From: Mermis nigrescens
Taxonomy: Eukaryota; Nematoda; Enoplea; Mermithida; Mermithidae
Length of the DNA stretch: 64,000 nucleotides
Reading direction: 5' to 3'
NCBI GenBank assembly: GCA_036768485.1
Contig: JAVLUZ010000507.1
Span: 709,179 to 773,178 of the forward strand
The translations under genes were made by a program, and so were the position numbers. Positions within the stretch are counted from its first letter, which is position 1. Every line of letters begins with the position of its first letter. Below are positions 57,201 through 63,844 of the stretch, one piece after another. The notes under the pieces are model-generated. The model was not told the DNA's origin. It did not search any database and was given only the letters and a program-made list of their open reading frames with translations.

Positions 57201-57952
57201 TTGAACAGACAATGAAGTGAAAGAACCATGCAAGGAAAGCCAAGTGCTGTATTAAAAATCTGGTACTTTTTGAAATTCAGAAGCATTTGTAAATACGTTA
57301 ACTAATCTAAGCATTGAATATTGCTGAAGAAAATTAGCTGAGCTGGCCATTTTTAGAGTGGGACGTAAATGACCTATTTTTATCAAACAAAAATGATACA
57401 AGACCTAAGAATGGCTTCACGAATTTGCTGAAAGGTGGACAAAAATCAGTTTGCGGGGGGCGGCTACTATTGGCTTGACTTGAGCACGGATATGGTCATA
57501 CATTTAACGGCTTGAAATTCGGGGGGTTCCTGCTTTTTTTAGGAGGGGGTATATGACATCCAATTTCTGGTCAAAAAGGCCAAAAACGCCTAAAAACAGC
57601 CTAAAAATTTGATTTTTCCTAAAATCGGGGGAGGGGTTTAAAAATTGTCTGGCTTTGTATGGATATGGTAAATAATTTGTTCTTAGATATATTATCGTTT
57701 AATTATTACTAAAATCATAATCGAACCACCACCCCTCTCTTGTGTTTGCATCAGATTAAAAATATGCTAGCAACGCTTGCTATTTTCTTTTCTTTTAGGC
57801 ATTGCAGTGTATCGATTTATCCTTTAATATATTTGACAACCAATGTCTGAAAGCATTGCAGTCAGTGAATAAGATTTGCCCTAATCTTCAACGCTTGATC
57901 GTCGTTGGTTGCGATTTCATTAGATCAGATGAAGTGTCAAAAGTGTTCGAAT
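26330..57952 (+). CDS. TONSL: TONSL (Tonsoku-like), 11 exons seen, incomplete at both ends
   Basis: Joined exons: 26330-26475, 28373-28606, 30901-31012, 37214-37727, 42527-42654, 44276-44382, 44441-44591, 47188-47266, 49779-49905, 54707-54878, 57799-57952. All junctions agree in phase and give about 630 codons from the ATG at 26359. Order of parts: ankyrin repeats, basic/acidic linker, ubiquitin-like domain, LRRs. This is the order in TONSL, which with MMS22L binds new histone H3-H4 (reading H4 unmethylated at Lys20) and promotes RAD51 loading at damaged forks in the nucleus. The TPR half normally N-terminal to the ankyrin domain and the final LRR exons are not seen. Introns are swollen by transposons. 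Exon 4 has an apparent one-base insertion, so decay or an assembly error must be considered. Confidence 0.88.
26938..27347 (+). mobile_element. MITE family H, copy 1
   Basis: Starts CAGACATGCACAACGTGGGA, ends with the inverted form of CATGCATGATCTTGGGG. TSD GTTACGCG/GTTACGCC (26930-26937 and 27348-27355), 7 of 8. It lies in TONSL intron 1 and carries a variant of the GCGCGAAGCGCC hairpin. Confidence 0.85.
27356..27917. other. TONSL intron 1, unassigned part
   Basis: AT-rich. A block of about 60 bp containing AACAAATKTTTATTAT and TTTTTATT...AAAAGCCT is present twice (about 27600 and 27835). No coding signal. Confidence 0.4.
27926..28319 (+). mobile_element. MITE family H, copy 2
   Basis: Starts CAGTCATACACAGCATGGGA, ends inverted CATATATGCTCTTGGGG. 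A perfect 8-bp TSD GTGATTAC lies at 27918-27925 and 28320-28327. It ends only 53 bp before TONSL exon 2, so it could affect the branch point or polypyrimidine tract of intron 1. Confidence 0.88.
28373..28606 (+). CDS. TONSL: TONSL exon 2: ankyrin repeats
   Basis: Phase 0 at both ends (78 codons). [20 protein letters not shown] continues the repeat begun in exon 1, followed by RVTPLMDAASNGHYNIVDML. Asp, Trp, Glu and Asn in the [14 protein letters not shown] segment and the Asp of PLMDA fall where human TONSL has D559, W563, E568, N571 and D604 (numbers from memory), the residues that hold unmethylated H4 Lys20. The acceptor is CATCCAG and the donor CGA|GTAAGT. Confidence 0.93.
28640..29412. 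other. TONSL intron 2, degenerate repeat and unassigned sequence
   Basis: From about 28660 to 29060 there are loosely repeated blocks of about 40 bp with GCTATATAGC and TTTTGGRCTCAGAAA words, probably the body of an old MITE. The rest is unassigned. Confidence 0.45.
29413..29755 (+). mobile_element. MITE family C, copy 1
   Basis: Starts CATAGATACACAAGGTCAGG and ends at GCGCATGTATG, matching copies at 38435-38838 and 43483-43872. The TSD is not clear here. It lies in TONSL intron 2. Confidence 0.65.
29994..30605 (+). mobile_element. hAT-like family F, copy 2, with nested family J MITE
   Basis: Left end CATGGGCGTACTCTGGGG, right end inverted CAGGAGCGCACGCTGGATTT. Flanks CATATATT and CATATTAT agree at 6 of 8. 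A family J MITE (about 30318-30541, ends ATACGTGTAA/TTACACGTAT) is inserted inside. It lies in TONSL intron 2. Confidence 0.65.
30615..30832. mobile_element. Partial family I element
   Basis: GGGGGGGCGGACCCAACATG at the left and CCCCTCCTAAATATGGCCCT at the right resemble the body and right part of the family I element at 36797-37159. The ends are truncated. It lies immediately upstream of TONSL exon 3. Confidence 0.5.
30901..31012 (+). CDS. TONSL: TONSL exon 3: end of ankyrin domain
   Basis: Begins in phase 0 after TCATTAAAG. GDTILDYLQQRVDADESLS and the following helix (HLIRLIEVVKEQL) correspond to the capping segment after the last TONSL ankyrin repeat. Ends in phase 1 at AAAG|GTAAAC. Confidence 0.9.
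31483..31640 (-). pseudogene. Acidic ORF tail, left arm of hAT-3
   Basis: On the minus strand an Asp/Ser/Glu-rich frame ends at a stop at 31483-31485 (core DDELSASSD). It mirrors 34553-34655, so the 3' end of one coding gene is present in both arms. Confidence 0.55.
31783..32187 (+). mobile_element. MITE family H, copy 3, nested in hAT-3
   Basis: Ends CATATATGCACAGTATGGG and inverted CATACATGATCTTGGGGGG. Flanks CTGCCGAC and CTACCGAT agree at 6 of 8, both differences being transitions. Contains an exact inverted hairpin at 31986-31998. Confidence 0.8.
32587..34000. mobile_element. TIR element with ACGAGT arrays and 5-bp TSD
   Basis: Ends GCACGGTTTCACC and, inverted, GCCCGGTTTCACC. The flanks are CCTGG at 32582-32586 and 34001-34005. 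Inside both ends lie arrays of CGTAACT/ACGAGT words (32600-32810 and 33720-33985). The centre is a (TAA)n/(ATT)n microsatellite at 33005-33225. The TIR resembles GGGCCGGTTTCACC-type elements of the PIF/Harbinger or related groups; the superfamily is uncertain because the TSD length is ambiguous (3 to 5 bp). Confidence 0.7.
33005..33225. repeat. (TAA)n / (ATT)n microsatellite
   Basis: Poly-Asn and poly-Ile frames across it are artefacts. The array switches from AAT-type to ATT-type units, so it can form a hairpin. Confidence 0.95.
34553..34655 (+). pseudogene. Acidic ORF tail, right arm of hAT-3
   Basis: A frame of about 34 codons ending in TGA at 34653-34655, with DSEDLDFDDELSASSD at its end. 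It mirrors 31483-31640. No catalytic region is left. Confidence 0.55.
34911..36796. other. TONSL intron 3: MITE fragments and unassigned sequence
   Basis: About 35020-35290 is a partial family H copy. About 35350-35925 is a family J MITE (ends ATGTACATGTAAC and GTTACATGTATG) with a right-truncated family D copy (about 35428-35860) nested in it, carrying a hairpin at 35639-35651. 35930-36796 shows nothing recognisable. Confidence 0.6.
36797..37159 (+). mobile_element. Family I hAT-like element, in TONSL intron 3
   Basis: Left end CAGGCCCGTATCCAGGA, identical to the TIR of the element at 52030-52801; right end inverted CAGGTTCGTATTTAAGGG. A clear TSD is not visible. It lies 54 bp upstream of TONSL exon 4. 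Confidence 0.65.
37214..37727 (+). CDS. TONSL: TONSL exon 4: charged linker, with apparent frameshift
   Basis: Begins in phase 1 after TTTTTAG. A basic segment (KNRSELLKARRRQKL) is followed by MRAYRETMQQIGKSAKKSKL, which aligns with the conserved RAAYQAAIRGVG segment of human TONSL, and by LITEDEFCVQEDWLDDDL, which aligns with its LIPEEE..GDWLE segment. The frame reaches a stop at 37675-37677. Dropping one G of the GGG at 37663-37665 continues it through VSDSGSTSDVDMNLTRMS to A|GTAAGC at 37727, giving the phase 1 that exon 5 needs. The one-base excess may be a sequencing error, a polymorphism or decay. Confidence 0.85.
37780..38230 (+). mobile_element. MITE family D, copy 5 (right end degraded)
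   Basis: Left end CACGGTTTTAATGTATTTGG, body with GTACATGTACAAAGAT words, right side TTGTACAAAAAACAAAACAT. No TSD paired. It begins 53 bp after the TONSL exon 4 donor. Confidence 0.7.
38424..39929. mobile_element. hAT-8: hAT-like element, relative of hAT-7
   Basis: Left end CAGTGTTTTTTTGCG, right end inverted CACTGTTTTTTAGC. A perfect 8-bp TSD CGGTGTAA lies at 38416-38423 and 39930-39937. The block after 38838 (CCATTTGCGCGGCCGCTAAT) matches hAT-7 closely. A family C MITE (about 38435-38838) occupies the left side. A 48-codon ORF (39599-39745) starts MENKKRNQCYASRRANRKDR and is otherwise unrecognised. Confidence 0.9.
39599..39745 (+). CDS. Small unrecognised ORF in hAT-8
   Basis: 48 codons with a basic N-terminal half and an acidic end (VLADDETKEQ), followed by TGA at 39743-39745. 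It may be the last exon of the parent transposase or chance. hAT-7 does not obviously retain it. Confidence 0.3.
   Translation: MENKKRNQCYASRRANRKDRSAVREFLTEVLHFSKAKQVLADDETKEQ
39990..40452 (+). mobile_element. Family J MITE interrupted by family G copy 3
   Basis: The outer element has TATACATGTAACAATGG at the left and TTTACATGTATG at the right. Nested at 40172-40412 is a family G MITE with TSD CCTAGGAA/CCTAGGAC (40164-40171 and 40413-40420), 7 of 8. Confidence 0.75.
40530..40738 (-). mobile_element. MITE family G, copy 4
   Basis: Starts CACACATGGGCATGGGGGG, ends inverted CATAGGTGGGCAGCACC. A perfect 8-bp TSD CCTACATA lies at 40522-40529 and 40739-40746. Includes a run of about 22 C near 40691-40713. 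Confidence 0.88.
40964..42043. mobile_element. hAT-6: hAT-like element with CGGGGCC subterminal arrays
   Basis: Left end TAGAGCTATACCGGGGCC, right end inverted TGGAGCTGTACCGCGGCC. Arrays of GGGGCC/CCGGGG words at 40972-41000 and 41968-42040. Flanks TTTAGTAT and GTTCGTAC agree at only 5 of 8, so this copy looks old. The interior has no recognisable gene. Confidence 0.65.
42527..42654 (+). CDS. TONSL: TONSL exon 5: basic linker
   Basis: Begins in phase 1 after ATTCCAG and encodes a lysine/arginine-rich stretch (DLKRLNRRRLSPKSKKKIKP) and a polar tail. Ends in phase 0 at TCC|GTAATA, a less standard donor. The match to the family is compositional only; the exon is supported mainly by phase and position. 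Confidence 0.65.
42655..42936. other. TONSL intron 5, unassigned part
   Basis: No repeat or gene recognised apart from a short CGCGCCGCG word near 42898. Confidence 0.35.
42937..43318 (+). mobile_element. MITE family H, copy 4
   Basis: Starts TTCACATGCACCTGGGAG, ends inverted CATACATGATCTTGGGGG. A perfect 8-bp TSD GACATTAG lies at 42929-42936 and 43319-43326. Confidence 0.88.
43483..43872 (+). mobile_element. MITE family C, copy 3
   Basis: Starts CATGGGTGCACAAGGTCAGG, ends inverted CATACATGCACATAGGGGG. A perfect 8-bp TSD ATGTGGGG lies at 43475-43482 and 43873-43880. Non-coding. Confidence 0.88.
44276..44382 (+). CDS. TONSL: TONSL exon 6: start of ubiquitin-like domain
   Basis: Phase 0 after ACATATAG. 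A Pro-rich lead (EPVPVPSTSLETPRPK) precedes the first beta strands (TKIVVKIDGKKLMVLLL). It must end at AA|GCAAGT, a GC donor in phase 2, to join exon 7 in frame; the GT four bases on gives the wrong phase. The following intron is only 58 bp. Confidence 0.85.
44441..44591 (+). CDS. TONSL: TONSL exon 7: ubiquitin-like domain
   Basis: DLENNIGWLAQQISNRYSVN aligns with the SVAWLAEQAAQRYYQT stretch of human TONSL, then RRPEVKLLNGDDVELCMQDP matches the strand and turn preceding the LRR lead. Ends in phase 0 at GAA|GTAAGA. Confidence 0.92.
44667..45217 (-). mobile_element. MITE family D, copy 6, with a nested 129-bp retro-insert
   Basis: Starts CAGTGTTTTTTTGTACAAGG, ends inverted CACGATTTTTTTTGTATG. 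Flanks GTTATATG and GCTATACG agree at 6 of 8, both differences being transitions. The body is interrupted at 44900-45028. Inverted hairpin at 44868-44880. Confidence 0.8.
44900..45028 (+). mobile_element. 129-bp insert with 12-bp TSD and ACA-repeat tail
   Basis: A perfect 12-bp duplication ACATTTTTCCTT (44888-44899 and 45029-45040) flanks a segment ending in repeated AAC. This is the footprint of target-primed reverse transcription. One frame is open throughout, including KYHRIMEETSRGSNRINQL, unlike the surrounding MITE. The source could be a SINE, a truncated LINE 3' end or a retroposed mRNA fragment; I do not recognise it. Confidence 0.7.
45300..45940. other. TONSL intron 7: decayed family D-like block and unassigned sequence
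   Basis: 45305-45480 has degenerate GTACAAAGATTTTTG words and GGCGCTTCGCACC, a decayed relative of family D. A hairpin variant is at about 45842. The rest has no recognised content. Confidence 0.5.
45954..46172 (+). mobile_element. MITE family J
   Basis: Ends CATACATGTAAGAGG and inverted CATACATGTAACAAC. TSD AGTATATC/AGTATACC (45946-45953 and 46173-46180), 7 of 8. Body with GGGGGACGTCCGACTTAG-like words shared with 61618-61758 and 40020. Confidence 0.85.
46193..46285. repeat. Solo GC-rich end, related to hAT-6
   Basis: TAGAGATCTACCGAGG followed by CGGGGCC/GGCCCC words has the architecture of a hAT-6 left end. No inverted partner was found downstream. Confidence 0.5.
46290..47187. other. TONSL intron 7, unassigned remainder
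   Basis: AT-rich with no recognised repeat; a degenerate AATAAAAAAC run lies near 46690-46740. Confidence 0.35.
47188..47266 (+). CDS. TONSL: TONSL exon 8: linker between UBL and LRR
   Basis: Phase 0 after GTTTTTAAG. IVATVISWDLVPLHAKYEQI matches the conserved [20 protein letters not shown] segment of human TONSL. Ends in phase 1 at CAGA|GTATGA. Confidence 0.92.
47757..49289. mobile_element. hAT-4: hAT-like element with ATCCGG subterminal arrays
   Basis: Left end TGGCGATGAAGCG, right end inverted TAGTGATGAAACG. TSD GTGCATAC/ATGCATAT (47749-47756 and 49290-49297), 6 of 8 with transitions only. ATCCGG/GGATCC arrays at 47770-47935 and 49147-49275. It lies in TONSL intron 8. A decayed family D-like segment lies inside at about 48310-49015. 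Confidence 0.8.
49779..49905 (+). CDS. TONSL: TONSL exon 9: start of LRR domain
   Basis: Begins in phase 1 after TTATTTAG. ANIKSVLRLASDSGEIVLEN and LKGQPATNLFLTLQDT precede the first LRR. Two donors of equal phase are possible: AC|GTATAG at 49899 or AG|GTGATT at 49905. Confidence 0.85.
49906..50278. other. TONSL intron 9, purine-rich unassigned part
   Basis: A strongly A-rich stretch (about 49965-50100, AAAAATGAAAATAATAATAA type) and otherwise nothing recognised. Confidence 0.4.
50287..50428 (-). mobile_element. MITE family G, 142-bp internally deleted copy
   Basis: Starts CACACATGGGCGTGGGGG, ends inverted CATACGTGGGCAGCAACAG. A perfect 8-bp TSD AGGCGAGG lies at 50279-50286 and 50429-50436. 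The middle of the family body is missing. Confidence 0.88.
50690..51170 (+). mobile_element. MITE family H, copy with internal tandem duplication
   Basis: The body matches other H copies up to AGATCATGTAACG. A block of about 120 bp (about 50825-50945) is repeated at 50945-51065. The left end is eroded and no TSD was found. Confidence 0.7.
51310..51872. mobile_element. Partial family J and a family G copy
   Basis: 51315-51402 matches part of family J, ending CCTGTTACATAC. 51633-51872 is a family G copy starting CACGTGTGCAGCAAG and ending CCACATGTG; no TSD could be paired. 51403-51632 between them is unassigned. Confidence 0.6.
52030..52801 (+). mobile_element. hAT-like element with 16-bp perfect TIR, internal hairpin repeats
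   Basis: Ends CAGGCCCGTATCCAGG, perfectly inverted at 52786-52801. A perfect 8-bp TSD ATTACACA lies at 52022-52029 and 52802-52809. Inside are three to four units of about 110 bp shared with 19320-19859, with exact hairpins at 52202 and 52402. Non-coding. Confidence 0.93.
52953..53984 (+). mobile_element. Family M element interrupted by family D copy 7
   Basis: Left end CATAGGTGTACAGCATGG, right end ...CCCACATGCATGTCTG. Flanks TCCGTGAC and GTCGTGAC agree at 6 of 8. The body includes TTTTGGCCTTCGTTTTGCCTC, also seen at about 43920-44060 and 63390-63470. Family D copy 7 is inserted at 53182. Confidence 0.65.
53182..53940 (+). mobile_element. MITE family D, copy 7 (two-unit form)
   Basis: Ends CAGTGTTTTTTTGTACTCGG and inverted CAGTGTTTTTTTTGTACAAG. 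Flanks are G-rich (TGGGGGAG, CTGGGGGG), so the TSD is blurred. It is closely similar to copy 4, with exact hairpins at 53312, 53403 and 53717 and an imperfect one near 53623. Confidence 0.88.
53993..54706. other. TONSL intron 9, unassigned 3' part
   Basis: A short family G remnant (CCCCAGAATTTATTGCTGCCC, about 54376) and otherwise no recognised content up to the exon 10 acceptor. Confidence 0.4.
54707..54878 (+). CDS. TONSL: TONSL exon 10: leucine-rich repeats
   Basis: Begins in phase 2 after CTCTTTAG. Two LRR strands are visible: ITLLNLRGNRLTIDNCKNLA and LRHLNLRNTGLSNEHLVSLV, matching the ALRELRLAGNRLGDKC pattern of human TONSL. Ends in phase 0 at CAG|GTATAC. Confidence 0.93.
55035..55279 (-). 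mobile_element. MITE family G, copy 6
   Basis: Starts CACACCTGGGCGTTGGGGG, ends inverted CATAGGTGGGCGGCAAC. A perfect 8-bp TSD CTTAGCAG lies at 55027-55034 and 55280-55287. Confidence 0.92.
55288..55769. other. TONSL intron 10, unassigned part
   Basis: AT-rich, no recognised repeat or coding signal. Confidence 0.35.
55778..56893. mobile_element. hAT-5: hAT-like element with GGTGCC subterminal arrays
   Basis: Left end TAGTGATGTCCCGGTGCCG, right end inverted TAGTGATATCCTGGGCACC. A perfect 8-bp TSD ATAGAAAT lies at 55770-55777 and 56894-56901. CACCGG/GGTGCC arrays at 55791-55855 and 56804-56880. The 1.1-kb element has short unrecognised open frames only. It lies in TONSL intron 10. Confidence 0.93.
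56902..57798. other. TONSL intron 10, remainder
   Basis: 57495-57665 resembles the body of family J (a GGCTTGAAATTCGGGGG start, a TCTGGCTTTGTATGG end). The rest is unassigned. Confidence 0.4.
57799..57952 (+). CDS. TONSL: TONSL exon 11 (last seen): leucine-rich repeats
   Basis: Phase 0 after TCTTTTAG. ALQCIDLSFNIFDNQCLKAL and CPNLQRLIVVGCDF match the LEELDLSMNPLGDGC and CPLLSTLRLQACGF repeats of human TONSL. Ends in phase 1 at GAAT|GTAAGC, so at least one further exon must follow. None was recognised before the end of the window. Confidence 0.92.
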
Positions 57953-58278
57953 GTAAGCCTTTCCGTTTTCTTCCTTTTTACATACTTCAATCTTTGTATT
58001 AATCGATTTCTATATCCACTGACTGCGAGATTACAGTGACGAAATATTGGGAGGTTCAATAGAATAATATCGCAGAAAATTTATTAGAGATAGCTGGCAA
58101 AAATAACATTTGTTAATATTTGTAAATCAATACGTTTCACTATGCATGTAAAGATATTTTGTTCCACAGATTTCTATAATTTCATAAATTGCTGATCCTG
58201 TGCTATACATGTGTCGACAGAATTTACTATTTTATACATAATTTACATATTTATATAGTATATACATATATATATATA

Positions 58279-59785
<1,507 letters not shown>

Positions 59786-59851
<66 letters not shown>
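59786..59851. repeat. (TA)n microsatellite, second tract
   Basis: About 33 TA units, closing the inverted family F copy. Confidence 0.95.
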
Positions 59852-59854
<3 letters not shown>

Positions 59855-59859
59855 TTTGG

Positions 59860-60888
59860 AAAAAAATTTTTGGCACTGAAATTTTTCCTGTGTGCTATTT
59901 CATCGCAGGATTTTTAGTGGTGCCCGCGAATCTATGCACTTATGTAGAGTGCTAAAAAAAGCAGTAGTGTACTCTGTGTAAACTATGTTATAGTTTTAAC
60001 TTGAAACTGGTAGTTGAAATTTCGCAAGAGTGTAGTTCAATGTTATTTTGTTTATTTAATGGGATCGTACAAATACAAAAAAGATTTTTCCTTAACAAAA
60101 TGAATTTATTCTAAAACTACGTAGTTCGAGTTTCGGCGCAAAACATTCTGAACGATTTTCCACAAATTGGTGATATGTGACAACTCGTAAAAAAATTGAC
60201 AAAAATTGGTCAACAAAGTGCAGCTCAAACTTGCAGAGAATAGGAATTTTGGGGAGGGAAATATGAAAAACGAAGTAAGTTGGACAAAATATAGTGAAAA
60301 AATGAGTATATGGCGGCTGAAAATTTGACTTTTTTGAGCCACAAGATTGCTAAAACTCTTACAAAAACAACACCCTTCCTATGATTGTTTTTGGAAAATC
60401 AAAAATTCTGAGGATGAAACCTGTTCTAGATTGTGAAACCCCCTCCAACCCTCCCAGATCAATTATGGTGCAGAGTAGTTAGAATATTGCACACTTAAAA
60501 TGCAAATTTTGTGAACCATGTCAATAAATTGAAGAATTCAGTTATTCAGTTTTTAAACCTGACTGTCCCAATTGATAGAGCCATTTTGAGTCTAAATTAT
60601 TGTAAAAATCTTTCGATTGTGTGCATAATGTCTTACGTATTTTTGAATCGATAATCTCTAAAAATGGAGTTCTTAATTATTGTGATGTACTGGACGTTAA
60701 GCGAAATTTTCTTACTGTATGCTTTGTGGAAACTTTAATTGTAGATTGAACTAAATAAATTAAAGGAAAAACTGCTACAAACTACTTCTTTGAACGCTTA
60801 AGATTGTCTCTAATGCAGAAGGTTTTGTGAACAAGATTATACCTTGAATTAATCTGCTTAGACTCTTTTTCAAAGCTTATTTTCTTAC
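59860..60888. other. Mostly unassigned; decayed family H copy
   Basis: About 60235-60475 resembles family H (GAATTTTGGGGAGGG start, CCCTCCCAGATCAATTATGG end). The rest has no recognised gene or repeat. No TONSL exon was seen here. Confidence 0.45.
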
Positions 60889-60896
60889 GTGCTAAC

Positions 60897-61106
60897 CCCC
60901 AGAAACCAAAATATCCCCCCAGAATTCAATTTTGAATTTTTTTCTGTTTTTTTGCAATTTTTTGATGCCAATAGTATTGCTCGATGAGAAACGTTGAGAA
61001 ATGGTGTTTTTCCGCCATAGCACCGTTTTAAAGGCCATTTTTTGACCTTTGAAAAATCTTGCACACCCTCCCCTCCAGAATTTAATTTTGGTGCCGCCCA
61101 CCTATG
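60897..61106 (-). mobile_element. MITE family G, copy 7 (left end truncated)
   Basis: Flanked by GTGCTAAC (60889-60896) and GTGCTAAT (61107-61114), 7 of 8. The right end is the inverted CATAGGTGGGCGGCACC. The left end starts directly at CCCCCAGAAACC, lacking the usual CACAC terminus. Confidence 0.75.
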
Positions 61107-61114
61107 GTGCTAAT

Positions 61115-61609
61115 CTCTTTGTATATGTTCTAATATTTTAAAATGAGTGCCGAGTCAAAAACTAGTCATTTACTTGCGTTTTTCATTTTTAGCCGCCGTT
61201 GTAGAACATTGAATACGAACATTTCGATCAAATGTGTGATTGATGTACATATTTATGAACCGTTATTTTGTATTGCTTGTTGTGATTTATTTTATTTTGT
61301 ACAAAGAAGTAATAAAGTTTTGTGCGTTGATTGTGAAGATATACATATCTTTTTCTTGTTGGCTGAGATACCTATACTCACTGCTACTGTCTTTCATAGG
61401 CGTTCGCAGAGGAAATGGGACTGAAGGGGTGGACTCGAGAAAAACTTAGGAATGGTAAGATAATGTAGGGATTTCGAGAATATTTTCACCTTCGATCGAG
61501 AAATCTTGATGACAAAATCTCCAACAAAATAGAATCCTTACTGTAACAATTATCGGCTCTTTTTTGACCGGCAAAAGTAAATTACCGAAATACGATTACA
61601 AGACGGCTC
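61115..61609. other. Unassigned sequence
   Basis: A 93-codon open frame at 61143-61424 has no recognisable domain and no splice or family support. Nothing else was recognised. Confidence 0.35.
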
Positions 61610-61617
61610 CTCCTAAG

Positions 61618-61758
61618 CATACATGTAACGGCTCGAAATTGGGGGTGTGAACGACCTCCAATTTTTGCAAAAATGGGGGTCAACAATTTTCTGGCTCTGG
61701 AGGGATGGGGGACATCCGACTTTGGGTGGGGGATCCCCCATTCCCTGTTACATGTATG
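61618..61758 (+). mobile_element. MITE family J, 141 bp
   Basis: Ends CATACATGTAACGG and inverted CATACATGTAACAGGG. TSD CTCCTAAG/CTCCCAAG (61610-61617 and 61759-61766), 7 of 8. Confidence 0.88.
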
Positions 61759-62105
61759 CTCCCAAGACTACGCGAAATTTCATATAAAAACTACACTATA
61801 GAATCGTTCTAAGGCTAAAATTTTGGCCAGGGATAAAAAATTTTTTGTCGAGAAAATGGATTTTTTATTTTAATGAAACGTCAAAAATGCACTTTGTTTT
61901 GTGTGCCTCTGAATGTATCCCGAAATATATGTAGGGTCACATATTTTCAAACCGCTCCTTTCCCTAAAAAAATCTTGCATATTTTTTCAGTGAAGAAAGT
62001 AAGTTGTTTGTATAGCGTTACAATGAATTCGACCGAAGCTTTTCAATCCGTTTTACGTTTTAAATTTAAATCATTCCAGCCAGACATGCGTTTGGGGGTT
62101 CTAGA

Positions 62106-62155
62106 CCAGGGATCGACCGGGGTCCAGCCGGTCTAATGGCGTCCGGGCCCGGGCT
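62106..62155. repeat. Solo GC-rich end similar to hAT-1
   Basis: CAGGGATCGACCGGGGTCC followed by CCGG words resembles a hAT-1-type left end. The element would extend to the right, but no matching end is seen in the window. Confidence 0.5.
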
Positions 62156-62159
62156 TGAA

Positions 62160-63340
62160 TTGTTACTCTATTTAGCTTTTTTGGAGAATACATGTGCGCG
62201 CTTTCTTGCCGATAGAGGTCAATTCAAAAAAATGTAGACAACGTATCGAAAGAAGCGAGAATGAGCTTAGCACCAAATGTAACATGCTGTGTATGATATG
62301 ACCGATAATTAGTGTTGTCAGTTACCTTCTCTCTGAATTATTCCTTTTCTGTGCATTTTATGCTATCTTTTTCATATTTATATTTTTATGCACAATATGT
62401 TCATGTCTTCTCTTCTAATTATACATTTATTTCCACCATTAATCTCAGCATATAACCAGATTTCAACTTATTATTTTTCAAGGAATTTTAAAAGATTTCA
62501 CATTTTCACGACTTCAGTTGAATTTTGATTGCATTTTAAAGTATTCGAGCTATAATATCAAACCTGCCTGCTCAATTCCTCCGTGATGAGACTAGCCTTG
62601 TCAAAGGCTTGCGCTCAGCATAACGCAGCTTCATATGTATCTAGTTCGGATTGAACGTCACATTTCTGCCATAGTTTTAAAAGTGTTATTACTCGCCATT
62701 TTTTCATAATATTTAAAAATGTTCGATTCTACACAAAATGAATACTATTATACCAAAGTATTACGCACACTTGAAAAATTTTTATTTCTCAACAATGAGC
62801 TATTCAATTGATGGATTTCAAAATATAAAATGCTTAATTTCTTATACTAATGATCTTAGTTTGCTCCTCGAGTTCTTTGTTGTACAAATAATGAAAGCAG
62901 CGAAATTTCTACACAAAAAGAGAACAACACTTGATTTGCGTTGACCGTTATGCGGAGCACTGGGAGATAAGGGGCCATAGACAAAAATAGGTGAGGCAAG
63001 AAATTTGAAGTAATTTCCATGTGTCGAAGATTCACTTCGATTTCCGCCTATCCTATTTCATTTGTACTCTGAATCAGCTTAAACCGTTTTGGCAAACTCT
63101 TGGAGTGATTAAATTAGGAAATGTTATCACGAAATATCAACCATGCTTCCGAAGTAAAAACTAAGATGCCAGAAATTTTCGGCTGGCATACTGTGAAATA
63201 CGTTTTTCCGAGAACCTAGAAAAAAATAATGCAGAACTGCTTACCTACATATATTTTTTGAAACGTCGCTTCAATCTGGTAAAAAACGCTCAATTTAGAA
63301 TTGATGCAGAAAAATTCTTATAACATGAATGAAAAATAGA
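62160..63340. other. Unassigned AT-rich sequence
   Basis: Open frames up to 68 codons without recognisable motifs. No TONSL LRR exon in the required phase was found. Confidence 0.35.
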
Positions 63341-63359
63341 GAGTATTTCTATCGTGTTA

Positions 63360-63580
63360 GAATGGAAAAATTGGAAATTTTTGGGAAAATGAGGCAAAAT
63401 GAAGGCCACAAATGTAGGTATGAAAATTGAAAATCACCAATAGCGCTCAAAATTGGCCAGAAACCGTGAAATAATGTAGTTGAGCGCTATTTTAGCATTT
63501 ATACTAGTTTTTGAGGTCATTCTAGCCTAAAGAAATTCGAGTTTTGACAGCCCCAGATTGGCTATGATGTGCATCGTAGG
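63360..63580. mobile_element. Partial family M element
   Basis: AAAATGAGGCAAAATGAAGGCC and neighbouring sequence match, in inverted orientation, the family M element at 52953-53984. The ends were not resolved. Confidence 0.5.
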
Positions 63581-63588
63581 ATTCTGAC

Positions 63589-63836
63589 CACACCTTGGCG
63601 TGGGGGTTTGGGTGTATGCACCCCTCCCCCCCCCCCGAGAAATCAAAGTACCCCCTCAGAATTCGATTTTTGAAAATTTTTCGTTTTCTTCGCAATTTTT
63701 TGATGCCAATGGATAGTGCTCAATAAGAAACGTCGAAAAATCATGTTTTTTTGGTCATACCACCATTTTTAAGCCATTTTTTGACCTTTAAAAAATCTTG
63801 CACCCTCCCCCAGAATTTTCTTGCTGTCCTTGTACG
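63589..63836 (-). mobile_element. MITE family G, copy 8
   Basis: Starts CACACCTTGGCGTGGGGG, right end inverted CGTACAAGGACAGCAAG. A perfect 8-bp TSD ATTCTGAC lies at 63581-63588 and 63837-63844. About 248 bp, non-coding. Confidence 0.92.
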
Positions 63837-63844
63837 ATTCTGAC

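Noticed and set aside
61143..61424. 93-codon frame considered as a downstream TONSL exon
   Set aside because: No LRR pattern, wrong context, and no acceptor giving phase 1.
62738..62944. 68-codon frame near the window end
   Set aside because: No recognisable motif, low-complexity composition and no splice signal in the required phase.
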